Assembly: GCA_902362275.1 (NCBI GenBank)
Contig: CABIWB010000002.1
Coordinates: 1 to 64,000 of the forward strand
DNA: 64,000 bases
Origin: Coriobacteriaceae bacterium
GTDB taxonomy: Bacteria; Actinomycetota; Coriobacteriia; Coriobacteriales; Coriobacteriaceae
Reading direction: 5' to 3'
Shown here: one piece after another, positions 8,328 through 17,434 of the stretch
Position numbering within the stretch: the first letter of the stretch is position 1
Layout: each line of letters starts with the position of its first letter
Notes under the pieces: generated by a model
Seen by the model: the letters and a program-made list of their open reading frames with translations, nothing else
Database searches by the model: none
What the model was told of the DNA's origin: nothing
Program-made: the position numbers and the translations under genes

Positions 8328-8357
8328 GCACCGCTCGGCAGACCGCCGAGCCGGTGC
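8328..8357 (+). other. Hairpin in the dnaK leader
   Basis: A GC-rich imperfect hairpin (8328-8339 with 8345-8357, one bulge) lies about 28 bases upstream of the dnaK start codon. The clpB leader has a comparable hairpin at 19629-19646. Either could affect mRNA stability or temperature-dependent translation. Confidence 0.45.
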
Positions 8358-8384
8358 AAACGCACAAGAGAGAGGGAATTTCTA

Positions 8385-10277
8385 ATGGGCAAGATTCTTG
8401 GTATCGACCTTGGTACTACTAACTCCGCAATGGCCGTTCTCGAGGGCGGTTCTCCGACCATTATCGTGAACGCCGAGGGCGACCGCACCACCCCGTCTGT
8501 CGTGGGCTTCCGTGCCGACGGCGACCGCGTTGTGGGCAAGGCCGCTAAGAACCAGGCGGTCACCAACCCCAAGAACACCGTGTTCTCCATCAAGCGCTTC
8601 ATGGGCCGCAAGTACTCCGAGTGCACCTCTGAGATCAAGACCGTGCCGTATGAGGTCAAGGAGGGCCAGGGTGGCCGTGCCGTCGTCGACATCGAGGGCA
8701 AGGATTACACCGCCGAGCAGGTGAGCGCCATGACGCTCGCAAAGATGAAGGCCGACGCCGAGAAGTATCTGGGCGAGACCGTCACCGACGCCGTTATTAC
8801 CGTCCCGGCCTACTTCAACGACGCCCAGCGTCAGGCCACCAAGGACGCCGGTAAGATCGCCGGCCTCAACGTCAAGCGTATCGTCAACGAGCCGACCGCT
8901 GCTGCTTTGGCCTATGGCCTGGACAAGCAGGGCACCGACCAGCGCATCTTGGTCTTCGACCTGGGCGGCGGCACCTTCGACGTCTCCATTCTCGACCTCG
9001 CCGACGGCGTGTTTGAGGTTCTGTCCACCTCGGGCGACAACCACCTGGGCGGCGATGACTGGGACCAGCGCGTCATCGACTGGATGGCCGACAAGTTCCA
9101 GCAGGAGAACGGCGTCGACCTGCGTCAGGACCCCATGGCCCTGCAGCGTCTGAAGGAGGCTGCCGAGAACGCCAAGAAGGAGCTCTCCGCCGCCCAGCAG
9201 ACCACCATCAACCTGCCGTTCATTACCATGAACCAGTCCGGCCCGCTGCACCTCAACTACACGCTGACCCGCGCCGAGTTCGAGAAGATCACCCGCGACC
9301 TGCTCGAGCGCTGCAAGCAGCCTGTCACCAACGCCCTGCGCGACGCCAAGCTTAAGCTCTCTGATCTGACCGAGGTCATTCTCGTCGGCGGCTCCACCCG
9401 TATGCCCGCCGTCCAGGAGCTCGTCAAGACCATGACCGGCAAGCAGCCCAACATGTCCGTGAACCCCGACGAGGTCGTTGCCGACGGCGCTGCCGTCCAG
9501 GGCGGCGTGCTCACCGGCGACGTCGAGGGCATCCTGCTGCTCGACGTTACCCCGCTGTCGCTGGGCGTCGAGACCATGGGCGGCGTCATGACCAAGATGA
9601 TCGACCGCAACACCACGATCCCGACCTCTAAGACCGAGGTCTACTCCACCGCTGCCGACAACCAGACCAGCGTCGAGATCAACGTGCTCCAGGGCGAGCG
9701 CGAGCTTGCCCGCGACAACAAGTCGCTCGGTAAGTTCCAGCTGACCGGTATCCCGGCTGCCCGCCGCGGCGTGCCGCAGATCGAGGTCACCTTCGACATC
9801 GATGCCAACGGCATCGTCAAGGTCTCCGCGAAGGACAAGGGCACCGGCAAGGAGCAGCAGATCACCATTTCCGGCTCCACCGCTCTGTCCGACGACGAAG
9901 TCGATCGTATGGTCAAGGATGCCGAGGCTCATGCCGAGGAGGACAAGAAGCAGAAGGAAGAGGTCGAGGTCCGCAACCAGACTGACAGCCTGTGCTACTC
10001 CACCGAGCAGACCCTCAACGAGCTGGGCGACAAGGTTTCCGCCGACGTGAAGTCCAAGGCCGAAGCCGCTATCGCCGACGCTAAGAAGGCGCTCGAGGGC
10101 TCTGACGTCGAGGCTATCAAGGCCGCCGGCGAGTCCCTGCAGTCCGTGGCCTACGAGCTGGCCCAGGTTGTCTACGCCGACGCTCAGCAGCAGACCGACG
10201 GTGCCGCTGGCGCCCAGCCTGCCGACGATGACGTTGTCGACGCCGACTACGAGGTTGTGGACGACGAGGACAAATAA
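8385..10277 (+). CDS. dnaK: Chaperone DnaK (Hsp70)
   Basis: This 630-residue ATP-dependent chaperone binds exposed hydrophobic peptides and works with DnaJ and GrpE, encoded next to it. The N-terminal ATPase begins [13 protein letters not shown]; phosphate-binding LGGGTFDVS lies near residue 190 and [10 protein letters not shown] near 336. The substrate-binding domain includes [11 protein letters not shown], and the acidic tail ends [14 protein letters not shown]. It lacks the extra ATPase insertion of proteobacterial DnaK, as expected for Gram-positive types. ATG 8385 follows AGAGAGGG. It is the first gene of dnaK-grpE-dnaJ-hspR. Confidence 0.98.
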   Translation: MGKILGIDLGTTNSAMAVLEGGSPTIIVNAEGDRTTPSVVGFRADGDRVVGKAAKNQAVTNPKNTVFSIKRFMGRKYSECTSEIKTVPYEVKEGQGGRAVVDIEGKDYTAEQVSAMTLAKMKADAEKYLGETVTDAVITVPAYFNDAQRQATKDAGKIAGLNVKRIVNEPTAAALAYGLDKQGTDQRILVFDLGGGTFDVSILDLADGVFEVLSTSGDNHLGGDDWDQRVIDWMADKFQQENGVDLRQDPMALQRLKEAAENAKKELSAAQQTTINLPFITMNQSGPLHLNYTLTRAEFEKITRDLLERCKQPVTNALRDAKLKLSDLTEVILVGGSTRMPAVQELVKTMTGKQPNMSVNPDEVVADGAAVQGGVLTGDVEGILLLDVTPLSLGVETMGGVMTKMIDRNTTIPTSKTEVYSTAADNQTSVEINVLQGERELARDNKSLGKFQLTGIPAARRGVPQIEVTFDIDANGIVKVSAKDKGTGKEQQITISGSTALSDDEVDRMVKDAEAHAEEDKKQKEEVEVRNQTDSLCYSTEQTLNELGDKVSADVKSKAEAAIADAKKALEGSDVEAIKAAGESLQSVAYELAQVVYADAQQQTDGAAGAQPADDDVVDADYEVVDDEDK

Positions 10278-10279
10278 TC

Positions 10280-11122
10280 ATGTCCGCCCGTAAAGCTCGC
10301 ACGGAGGCGGCCGCCGCTGGCGCCGCCCCCGTTGACTCTGAGGAGAAGGACGTGAAGATTCCCGTAGAGGCCGTTGACGATACCGAGGCCAACGAGGCCC
10401 CGGCCGCCGAGGCTGCCGAGAACCAGGTAGAGGATTCCAACAAGGAGGCGACGATGACCGAGGACGAGATGGTGGAAGCTGCTATCCGCGCCGGTGAGGA
10501 AGCCGCCGACAACGACTTTAAGCTCAAGTTCGAGCAGGCCCAAAAGGAGCTTGCCGACGTGCGCAACGAGCTCGATGCTGCGGCAGAGGCTCAGAAGGCC
10601 GCCGAGGACAAGGCAAAGGACGCCACCGAGCGCACCGCCCGTCTGCAGGCCGACTGGGAGAACTTCCGTCGCCGCACCGCCAACGAGCGTATCGCCGAGC
10701 GCGAGCGCGCGACCGAGAAGCTCGTCACTGCGCTGTTGCCGGTGGTCGACGATATCGAGCGCGCGATCGACCATGCCCGCAGCCAGGAGCTTGCCGACGA
10801 CTTTAAGCAGTTCGTCGATGGCGTTGACGCGGTACATGCCAAGCTGCTCGACGTGTTTGCGCATGAGGGCGTTGAGCCCATCGACCCCAAGGGCGAGGCG
10901 TTCGATCCGCTCGAGCACCAGGCCGTGGGCCGCGTCGAGGACGCATCGCAGTACGACGAGACCGTCAACGACGTGTACCAGAAGGGCTATCGCATGGCGG
11001 ATCGCATTCTGCGGTCCGCGATGGTGACGGTGACCTATGGTGGCGAGAAGCGCCCCGCACCGGAGCCTGAAGCGGCGCCCGAGGATGCTGCGGCCGATAC
11101 GGCCGAGAGCACCGATGAGTAA
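10280..11122 (+). CDS. grpE: Nucleotide exchange factor GrpE
   Basis: GrpE releases ADP from DnaK. The 280-residue product has a long acidic, Ala/Glu-rich N-terminal tail (to about 75) and a coiled coil (about 75-135). The family core then includes DWENFRRRTANER and ends in the beta domain signature VYQKGYRMADRILRSAMVTV. The N-terminal and C-terminal low-complexity extensions make it longer than the usual 190-200 residues. It starts 2 bases after the dnaK stop. Confidence 0.95.
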   Translation: MSARKARTEAAAAGAAPVDSEEKDVKIPVEAVDDTEANEAPAAEAAENQVEDSNKEATMTEDEMVEAAIRAGEEAADNDFKLKFEQAQKELADVRNELDAAAEAQKAAEDKAKDATERTARLQADWENFRRRTANERIAERERATEKLVTALLPVVDDIERAIDHARSQELADDFKQFVDGVDAVHAKLLDVFAHEGVEPIDPKGEAFDPLEHQAVGRVEDASQYDETVNDVYQKGYRMADRILRSAMVTVTYGGEKRPAPEPEAAPEDAAADTAESTDE

Positions 11123-11127
11123 TTGAG

Positions 11128-11157
11128 AAGGGCCCCGGGGCAACACCCGGGGCCCTT
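11128..11157 (+). terminator. Terminator-like hairpin between grpE and dnaJ
   Basis: Perfect 12-bp GC-rich arms (11128-11139 with 11146-11157) are followed by only a few T residues. It probably lets some transcripts end after grpE, reducing dnaJ-hspR expression relative to dnaK-grpE. Confidence 0.65.
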
Positions 11158-11230
11158 TCTGGCCTAGTGCCATATGAAAGCATGAGCCGTCGTCCGCAGA
11201 GGCGGCGGACGTAACAGGAGAGGAGCTACG

Positions 11231-12196
11231 ATGGCTGCAGGCAAAACCTTCTATGACATCCTGGGCGTATCCAAGAGCGCCTCCGACAAAGAGATCAAGA
11301 GCGCGTTTCGTAAGCTCGCGCAAAAATATCACCCCGATGCCGGCGGCGACGAAGCCAAGTTCAAGGAGATCAGCGAGGCCTACGAGACACTTTCGGACGA
11401 GAAGAAGCGCAAAGAGTACGACCAGATGCTCATGTTTGGCGGCATGCCGGGCGCGGGCGGCGCGTATGGCGGCGGCTACGGTGCCGGCGCGGGCGCCAGC
11501 GGCTGGGGCGATATCTTCGACAGCATCTTTAGCGGCAACGGCGCTTGGGGCAGCGATTGGGGCTCGGGCTTTGCCGGGGCTGCGGGCGCTGCCGGTGCCG
11601 GCGCTGGCCGCAGCCGTGCTCGCAAGGGCGGCGACCTGTCGCTGACTGTCGACGTGACGGCCGAGGACGCGTTTCGCGGCGTGACGCACAAGGTCACCTA
11701 CCGCATTCCCTCGACGGGCGAGCAGCAGACCATCACGGTCTCGGTGCCTGCGGGTGCGGTCGACGGCGGCAAGCTGCGCTACAAGCGTCGCGGCGAGTAT
11801 GGCGTTGCCGGCGGCGAGCGCGGCGACCTGGTCGTGACCACGCACGTAGAGGAGCATCCACTGTTTAAGCGTAAAGGTGCCGACGTGACCATGGAGGTAC
11901 CGGTCTCGGTCTATGAGGCGGCGCTCGGCTGCACGGTGGACGTGCCGACGCCCGGCGGTGCGACGGTTCGTCTGAAGGTGCCCGCGGGTACCCAGACGGG
12001 CAAGAAGTTCCGCTTTAAGGAAATGGGGGCGCCCGACGTTAAGCACCGTGGCCGCACAGGCGCGCTGCTCGTCGAGATCAAGGTGCAGGTCCCCACGAAC
12101 CTATCCGATGACGAGCGCGATGCCATGACCAAGCTGCGCGAGGCCGACACGCGCGATTATCGCGAGAAGGTCAACCGTTACAAGGCAACGTACTAG
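11231..12196 (+). CDS. dnaJ: J-domain co-chaperone lacking the zinc finger (DnaJ2/CbpA type)
   Basis: A 321-residue class B J protein that stimulates the DnaK ATPase. The J domain (about 5-70) contains the HPD motif (YHPDAGG). A Gly/Ala-rich linker (about 76-135) follows, and then two C-terminal beta domains ([20 protein letters not shown] onward). The four CXXCXGXG repeats of classical DnaJ are absent, so this is not the zinc-binding type. ATG 11231 follows GGAGAGGAG. It lies between grpE and hspR. Confidence 0.93.
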   Translation: MAAGKTFYDILGVSKSASDKEIKSAFRKLAQKYHPDAGGDEAKFKEISEAYETLSDEKKRKEYDQMLMFGGMPGAGGAYGGGYGAGAGASGWGDIFDSIFSGNGAWGSDWGSGFAGAAGAAGAGAGRSRARKGGDLSLTVDVTAEDAFRGVTHKVTYRIPSTGEQQTITVSVPAGAVDGGKLRYKRRGEYGVAGGERGDLVVTTHVEEHPLFKRKGADVTMEVPVSVYEAALGCTVDVPTPGGATVRLKVPAGTQTGKKFRFKEMGAPDVKHRGRTGALLVEIKVQVPTNLSDDERDAMTKLREADTRDYREKVNRYKATY

Positions 12197-12268
12197 GGCG
12201 GTCGTGGCGCACACCCGCGCCCGCGGGCTTATGATGGACGATAACGAGACGGAAAGGGGTCAGGTAGC

Positions 12269-12685
12269 ATGGCCGAGGACAATAGGAACAAACCGCTGTA
12301 CATGATCAGCGTGGCGGCCGAGTTGACCGGCATGCACCCGCAGACTCTGCGCGTCTACGAGTCCAAGGGCCTGGTGAACCCCCAGCGCTCGGGCGGCAAC
12401 ACGCGTCTGTATTCGCGTGCCGATATCGAGCGCCTGGAGCTCATCAACCAGCTGACCGACGAGGGCATCAACCTTGCCGGCGTGGTGCGCATCCTCGATA
12501 TGAAGGAGCGTGCCGAGGAGCGCGAGCGCGAGAACGAAAAGCTCCGCGCCCGCGTGCGCCAGCTCGAGGACGAGCTGCACGAGTACAAGATGCAGAAGAA
12601 GATCACTGCCCTGGCCCCGCGCGATGGCTCGGTTAACCCCGAACAGGTCATGCGCAAACTTTTGGGCGCAGGCGGGGATCTGTAG
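12269..12685 (+). CDS. hspR: MerR-family heat-shock repressor HspR
   Basis: A 138-residue regulator with an N-terminal MerR-type helix-turn-helix (MISVAAELTGMHPQTLRVYE, about residues 12-31, then GLVNPQRSGGNTRLYS) and a C-terminal coiled coil rich in Glu and Arg. In actinobacteria, HspR represses the dnaK operon and clpB with DnaK as co-repressor. Being last in the dnaK cluster fits that feedback loop. The shared motif upstream of dnaK and clpB is its likely target. Confidence 0.93.
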   Translation: MAEDNRNKPLYMISVAAELTGMHPQTLRVYESKGLVNPQRSGGNTRLYSRADIERLELINQLTDEGINLAGVVRILDMKERAEERERENEKLRARVRQLEDELHEYKMQKKITALAPRDGSVNPEQVMRKLLGAGGDL

Positions 12686-12824
12686 GTTACGCCGTTCTGC
12701 CGAACGGCGTAACGGCTCGACGCTGCGCGACGTCCAGAGCGACAATTTGTCATTCAAAAGGCAAGGCATGACCAGAAGGTCTATGCCTTGCCTTTTTCAT
12801 GCCAACTTGTTCGCTCTGGACGTC
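12686..12824 (+). repeat. Composite palindromic element after hspR, with terminator
   Basis: Three nested structures: a 12-bp hairpin (12686-12697 with 12702-12713); an outer pair of perfect 14-bp arms (12729-12742 with 12811-12824); and inside it an intrinsic terminator (12756-12769 with 12783-12796, then T residues). A related composite lies at 30713-30872. The remaining 235 bp before the next gene contain a small hairpin at 13029-13045 but no gene. Confidence 0.75.
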
Positions 12825-13060
12825 GCTCGCTGTCCGTCCTCAACCTGCGACGTCGCTTTGGCTGGCACTTGGGGACGTTCCTTTTGTGCCGGCACTTTGG
12901 GACACTCCTTGTCAGGAGAGTGATGCAAGGCGCTCGTCCTACGCTTTACCGAGATAAAGTGAACGTGCAGATTCGTAACCCACTCGCAACCGTTCTATGG
13001 CACGATATTGAACGAATGTATGCTATGCGCCCAAATCTTTTGGGCAGAGTGGGAGACAGT

Positions 13061-15361
13061 ATGGTCAAGCTGTACGAGGACGGCATCTACCTGCGCGGCG
13101 GCAGCGAGGTTGTGCCTGCGGCCGAGGCTGCCGAGCGCGGCATTGCGCAGACGCCCGCGGATGCCAAGCGCGGCACCATCGCGTATTCGATCCTCCAGGC
13201 ACACAATACGTCCGGCGATCCCGAGGCGCTCAAGATTCGCTTCGATGCCATGGCGAGCCACGACATCACCTTTGTCGGCATCATCCAGACGGCACGCGCC
13301 TCGGGCATGGAGCAGTTCCCGCTGCCCTACGTGCTCACCAACTGCCATAACTCGCTGTGCGCCGTGGGCGGCACCATCAACGAGGACGACCACGTCTTTG
13401 GCCTTTCCGCGGCCAAGAAATACGGCGGTATCTTCGTCCCGTCGCACATCGCCGTCATCCACTCCTTTATGCGCGAGAACTTCGCCGGCTGCGGCAAGAT
13501 GATCCTGGGCTCCGACTCGCACACCCGCTACGGCGCCCTGGGCACCATGGCCGTAGGCGAGGGCGGCGGCGAGCTGGCAAAGCAGCTGCTGCGCGATACC
13601 TACGATGTCGCCTACCCCGGCGTTGTGGCCATCTACCTCACGGGTGCCCCGCGCCCCGGCGTCGGCCCGCACGATGTGGCGCTCGCCATCATCCGCGCCG
13701 TCTTTGCCAAGGGCTACGTCAAGAACAAGGTCATGGAGTTTGTGGGCCCGGGCATCGCGAGCATGACGACCGATTACCGCAACGGCGTCGATGTCATGAC
13801 CACCGAGACCACCTGCCTGTCGAGCATCTGGGCCACCGACGAGGACACGCATGCGTTTTTGACCATGCACGGCCGTGGCGACGACTACCGCGAGCTCAAG
13901 CCCGCCGATGTTGCCTACTACGACGGCTGCGTCGAGGTCGATCTGTCGAGCATCAAGCCCATGATTGCGCTGCCGTTCCACCCTTCCAACGGCTTTGAGA
14001 TCGACGAGCTTAACGAGAACCTCGAGGACATCCTTCACGAGGTAGAGCTCGAGGCCGCCAAGATCGGCGAGGGCAAGACGCACTTTAGCCTGCTCGACAA
14101 GATTGTCGACGGCAAGCTGCACGTGCAGCAGGGCGTTATCGCCGGCTGCTCGGGCGGCAACTATGACTCCGTGGTCCAGGCCGCCCGCGTGCTCAAGGGC
14201 GCCAATACCGGCTGCGGCGAGTTCTCGCTGTCGGTCTACCCCACGAGCCAGCCCGTGGCGCTCGAGCTTACACGCCGCGGCTATATCTACGACCTTATGG
14301 AGGCCGGCGCGATCGTGCGCACGGCGTTCTGTGGTCCGTGCTTCGGCGCTGGCGACACGCCCGCCAACAACGGCCTTTCGATCCGCCACACTACGCGCAA
14401 CTTCCCCAACCGCGAGGGTTCCAAGCCGGGTAATGGCCAGCTGAGCGCCGTAGCCCTGATGGACGCCCGCTCCATTGCGGCGACGGCTGCCAACGGCGGC
14501 GTCCTGACGCCGGCGACCGACCTGCCCGAGGAGACTTGGGACGAGGCCTGCGAGTACACCTTTGACGACGCGCCGTACAAAAAGCGTGTGTACTGGGGCT
14601 TTGGCAAGGCCGAGCCTGCCGACGAGCTGGTCGAAGGCCCCAACATTAAGCCGTGGCCCGCGATGGAACCGCTCGGCGACGACATCCTGCTCAAGGTGTG
14701 CTCCAAGATCATGGACCCGGTCACTACGACCGACGAGCTCATCCCCTCGGGCGAGACGAGCTCCTTCCGCTCCAACCCGCTGGGCTTGGCTGAGTTTACG
14801 CTCAGCCGCCGCGACCCGGCCTACGTGGGCCGTTCCAAGGAGGTCGACGCCGTGGAGAAGCGCCGCGTGGCCGGCGAGTCCGCGGGTGACCTGGCAGCAC
14901 TCGATGGCGAGCTTGCCGGTGTGTTTGAGGCGTTGACCGGCGCCGGTGTCGCGGCCGATGCCAAGGCGACTGAGTACGGCTCCATGCTCTATGCCAAAAA
15001 ACCCGGTGACGGTTCTGCCCGCGAGCAGGCCGCGAGCTGCCAGCGCGTGATCGGCGGCCTGGCCAACATCGTCCACGAGTACGCCACCAAGCGCTATCGC
15101 TCCAACGTGATGAACTGGGGCATGGTGCCCTTCCAGATGGAGGCCGAGCCCAACTTTGAGGTGGGCGACTATGTCTTCGTGCCGGGTATCCGTGCCGCGC
15201 TCGACGGCGACCTGAAGGATATCGCCGCCTACGTGGTGCGCGCCGATGGTACGGTCGAGCAGATTGAGCTCTACATTGCCGATATGACGGCAGAGGAGCG
15301 CGCCATCATCAAGGCCGGCTGCCTGATCAACTACAACAAGTTCAAGGCCGCTGCCGAGTAA
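13061..15361 (+). CDS. Aconitase-superfamily hydratase, YbhJ-like
   Basis: A 766-residue protein of the aconitase superfamily, most like the poorly characterised YbhJ hydratases; the substrate is unknown. Superfamily signatures are visible: [19 protein letters not shown] near residue 150, and cluster-type cysteines in AGCSGGN (about 363) and [10 protein letters not shown] (about 425-428). The first ligand motif reads G-C-S-G-G instead of the aconitase G-S-C-T-N, so Fe-S binding is likely but canonical aconitase activity is not assured. A C-terminal swivel domain follows. I chose ATG 13061 because GGGAGA precedes it and homology begins [13 protein letters not shown]. No other TCA-cycle gene is nearby. 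Confidence 0.85.
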   Translation: MVKLYEDGIYLRGGSEVVPAAEAAERGIAQTPADAKRGTIAYSILQAHNTSGDPEALKIRFDAMASHDITFVGIIQTARASGMEQFPLPYVLTNCHNSLCAVGGTINEDDHVFGLSAAKKYGGIFVPSHIAVIHSFMRENFAGCGKMILGSDSHTRYGALGTMAVGEGGGELAKQLLRDTYDVAYPGVVAIYLTGAPRPGVGPHDVALAIIRAVFAKGYVKNKVMEFVGPGIASMTTDYRNGVDVMTTETTCLSSIWATDEDTHAFLTMHGRGDDYRELKPADVAYYDGCVEVDLSSIKPMIALPFHPSNGFEIDELNENLEDILHEVELEAAKIGEGKTHFSLLDKIVDGKLHVQQGVIAGCSGGNYDSVVQAARVLKGANTGCGEFSLSVYPTSQPVALELTRRGYIYDLMEAGAIVRTAFCGPCFGAGDTPANNGLSIRHTTRNFPNREGSKPGNGQLSAVALMDARSIAATAANGGVLTPATDLPEETWDEACEYTFDDAPYKKRVYWGFGKAEPADELVEGPNIKPWPAMEPLGDDILLKVCSKIMDPVTTTDELIPSGETSSFRSNPLGLAEFTLSRRDPAYVGRSKEVDAVEKRRVAGESAGDLAALDGELAGVFEALTGAGVAADAKATEYGSMLYAKKPGDGSAREQAASCQRVIGGLANIVHEYATKRYRSNVMNWGMVPFQMEAEPNFEVGDYVFVPGIRAALDGDLKDIAAYVVRADGTVEQIELYIADMTAEERAIIKAGCLINYNKFKAAAE

Positions 15362-15372
15362 CGTTGCTGTGC

Positions 15373-15444
15373 GCCCCGGACACACCTTTCTCTCGTGCTC
15401 ACGCGCTTCGCGAGGGTCGCCCGAGGGAAAGGTGTGTCCGGGGC
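15373..15444. repeat. 18-bp perfect inverted repeat after the hydratase gene
   Basis: Arms 15373-15390 and 15427-15444 are perfectly complementary around a 36-nt centre. No T tract follows directly. The normal terminator lies 55 bp further on. Confidence 0.7.
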
Positions 15445-15499
15445 TACCGCGACGCTCTCGTTGGGTCTTGAGGGACGCTAATAAATAGACTTGCTTGAT

Positions 15500-15530
15500 G
15501 CCGCCCCTGTTATCGGGGCGGCTTCTTTTT
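15500..15530 (+). terminator. Intrinsic terminator of the hydratase gene
   Basis: An 8-bp G+C-only stem (15500-15507 with 15515-15522) is followed by TTCTTTTTG. Confidence 0.88.
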
Positions 15531-15575
15531 GTCGAAGCACCGCATTGGGGACGGGCGCCTTTGTGGTGTCCGAGG

Positions 15576-15715
15576 TTTATCTCAATCTGTAACAGGTGGA
15601 CCTCTATTTGCCGAGTAGTTGTTACAGATTTAGATAAACGGGAGCTGCTGAACATTTCATCTCAATCTGTAACATCTGAGGTCCAAAACGGCAGCTAGAT
15701 GTTATGAATCGAGAC
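15576..15715. repeat. 140-bp double-hairpin repeat, copy A
   Basis: The element consists of two consecutive hairpins built from the word TCTCAATCTGTAACA and its complement. Arms of the first are 15576-15594 and 15620-15638; the second (15660-15715) has a decayed right arm. A collinear copy of the same length lies at 19351-19490. No reading frame is apparent. Confidence 0.85.
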
Positions 15716-15736
15716 AGTTGAGCGCCAGAGTCGAAA

Positions 15737-15771
15737 ACCACCACAAAAGGGCCTGTCCCTTTCGTGGTGGT
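15737..15771. repeat. ACCACCAC...GTGGTGGT hairpin, copy 1
   Basis: A 14-bp stem with one mismatch (15737-15751 with 15757-15771). Related hairpins occur at 16539-16574 and 19315-19346, all in gaps between genes in this 4-kb stretch. Confidence 0.75.
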
Positions 15772-15858
15772 GGGGAGTGGACGGTTTCTTTTGGTGATAG
15801 TGTTAGCTGGCGGTATCATTAGCGCACGTCGCAGGTTTGTATTGTGAGGTGTTTTGCC

Positions 15859-16530
15859 GTGAGCCGTTCAACCCGTATTGGATTGATTGTCTTGGCGCTT
15901 GCGATCGCCGTGGTTGGCGCGGGCGTTGTCGGCATGGCATTGCTACCTGCTGCGGTGACGGAACCGGTGGTTAAGCCTGTGATTCAATCTATCGAACTTC
16001 TGACCGGCGACGACAAGCCCGAGACCATTACTGTTGATTTTGATGAGCAACCGGCTGCGCTGGGAATTAGCAATTATCCGCGCATTCAGCTTGGGGCCAT
16101 GCGCTATACCACGGATACAAGCCTGATCGATAGGGCGTCCGAGCTACTCAAGGGTAAAACCTTCAAGCGTTGGTATGGATATGCGTCCTATCGAGCAAAG
16201 GCGAACGACATGGTTGGCGGATACCGCTCGTCCATCGAGTTGGACACCACGAATGGCGCCAAGTTATGTGATGTTTCGTACGATCCGGGCTACGAGGGCA
16301 ATGAGGGTCCGAGCATCTACATCATGGACGGCGATGTCGCCTATGTCATGGAGGGCGACCAGACCGAGCTCAACGATTTTATGGGCAAGTGTATCCAAGA
16401 TGCCTATAAACAGACCTGCTTACCCGACCCGCAGACTGCACGCGATAGTGGATCTGCCCGTACATGGCTGTTCGAGGATGAGATGCCCTGGAACGCCGAA
16501 TCGGGAAGCACGGGTTCGGCGAAAGAGTAG
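15859..16530 (+). CDS. Membrane-anchored or secreted protein of unknown function
   Basis: About 223 residues. I do not recognise the family. An N-terminal hydrophobic segment (IGLIVLALAIAVVGAGVVGM, about residues 6-25) would anchor the protein or act as a signal peptide. The remainder is soluble and acidic, with two tyrosine-rich stretches (RWYGYASYRAKA, DVSYDPGYEG). GTG 15859 is preferred because GTGAGGTG lies 7 bases upstream; GTG 15844 is in frame but lies inside that site. It is a single gene between hairpin repeats. Confidence 0.75.
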   Translation: MSRSTRIGLIVLALAIAVVGAGVVGMALLPAAVTEPVVKPVIQSIELLTGDDKPETITVDFDEQPAALGISNYPRIQLGAMRYTTDTSLIDRASELLKGKTFKRWYGYASYRAKANDMVGGYRSSIELDTTNGAKLCDVSYDPGYEGNEGPSIYIMDGDVAYVMEGDQTELNDFMGKCIQDAYKQTCLPDPQTARDSGSARTWLFEDEMPWNAESGSTGSAKE

Positions 16531-16538
16531 AGAGCGCG

Positions 16539-16574
16539 ACCACCACAAAGGTGTCTGTTCCCTTCGTGGATGGT
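16539..16574. repeat. ACCACCAC hairpin, copy 2 (imperfect)
   Basis: The left arm ACCACCAC at 16539-16546 pairs with a right arm carrying one extra base at 16566-16574. It directly follows the exported-protein gene. Confidence 0.65.
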
Positions 16575-16633
16575 GATTGCATGCGGGGTACCATGGGAAT
16601 ATTTCATGATTCAACTTTGATGGCGGGAGAGCA

Positions 16634-17185
16634 ATGGCTGGACAACTGACAAAGCGCGCGTTGGAAGATTCTCTTAAGCGACTACTGCTTCAAAAGCCAC
16701 TGACTAAGATCACCATCGCGGACCTCACTGAGGACTGCGGGGTCAGCCGCATGACGTTCTACTATCACTTTCAGGACATCTACGACCTGGTTGAATGGGC
16801 ATGTGAGGAAGACGCCGGCCGCGCGCTCGCCAACAACAAGACGGCCGATACCTGGCAGGTGGGCCTGGAAAACATCATGCTCGCGGTGCGCGACAACAAG
16901 CCCTTTATCATGAACGTCTATCACTGTGTGAGCGCCGAGCGCATCCAGCGTTTTCTGCAGCCCGTGACATTCGACCTGATCGAAGGCGTGGTCGAAGAGT
17001 ACGCCGCAGGCAAGAGCGTCTCACAAAGCGACAAGGACTTTCTGTCCCGCTTTTTCGCACATGCATTTATCGGTGTAATGCTCGACTGGATTGCCGCAGG
17101 CATGGCCGAGGACCCGAGCACAGTAGCCGAGCGCGTTTCCAAAATATGCGAAGGCCAGATTGACGCAGTACTAGCGAGATTTTAA
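16634..17185 (+). CDS. TetR/AcrR-family regulator (DhaS-like)
   Basis: A 183-residue regulator with a TetR-type helix-turn-helix: ITIADLTEDCGVSRMTFYYH, about residues 27-46, followed by F-Q-D-I-Y-D-L. The C-terminal half matches the TetR_C domain seen in DhaS-like regulators, with aromatic MNVYHCVSAE and LDWIAAGMAED. It lies 250 bp upstream of the oleate hydratase gene on the same strand, so control of that gene in response to fatty acids is possible but unproven. Confidence 0.85.
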   Translation: MAGQLTKRALEDSLKRLLLQKPLTKITIADLTEDCGVSRMTFYYHFQDIYDLVEWACEEDAGRALANNKTADTWQVGLENIMLAVRDNKPFIMNVYHCVSAERIQRFLQPVTFDLIEGVVEEYAAGKSVSQSDKDFLSRFFAHAFIGVMLDWIAAGMAEDPSTVAERVSKICEGQIDAVLARF

Positions 17186-17220
17186 TTGTTACAAGGCAAG
17201 GCGCACGACAGCCAAGTGCG

Positions 17221-17293
17221 TCACGCCGGGCCGGATTTCGGTTTGGGAAGTTCGCGAAGCCCACTTCCAAAATCGAAATCCGGCCCGGCGTGA
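17221..17293. repeat. 20-bp perfect inverted repeat upstream of ohyA
   Basis: Arms 17221-17240 and 17274-17293 are perfectly complementary, and the inner part pairs further with mismatches. It has no T tract. The position between the TetR gene and oleate hydratase would suit an operator, but the length and GC content match the other long palindromes here. Confidence 0.7.
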
Positions 17294-17434
17294 CCTTGGG
17301 AGACCAAAGCCAGACAGGTTTGTACAATCCGCGCTGGATGATTAAAAACCTGACAAGGTGACAATCTTGTATCGGTTAGTCCGCGCTAAGCAGGGAAAAA
17401 GCTTGTTAACGAACTTCGTTGGCAAGGAGGAGCC

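Noticed and set aside
12995..15655. 886-codon minus-strand ORF opposite the hydratase gene
   Set aside because: Antisense shadow of an aconitase-family gene; no ribosome binding site or motifs.
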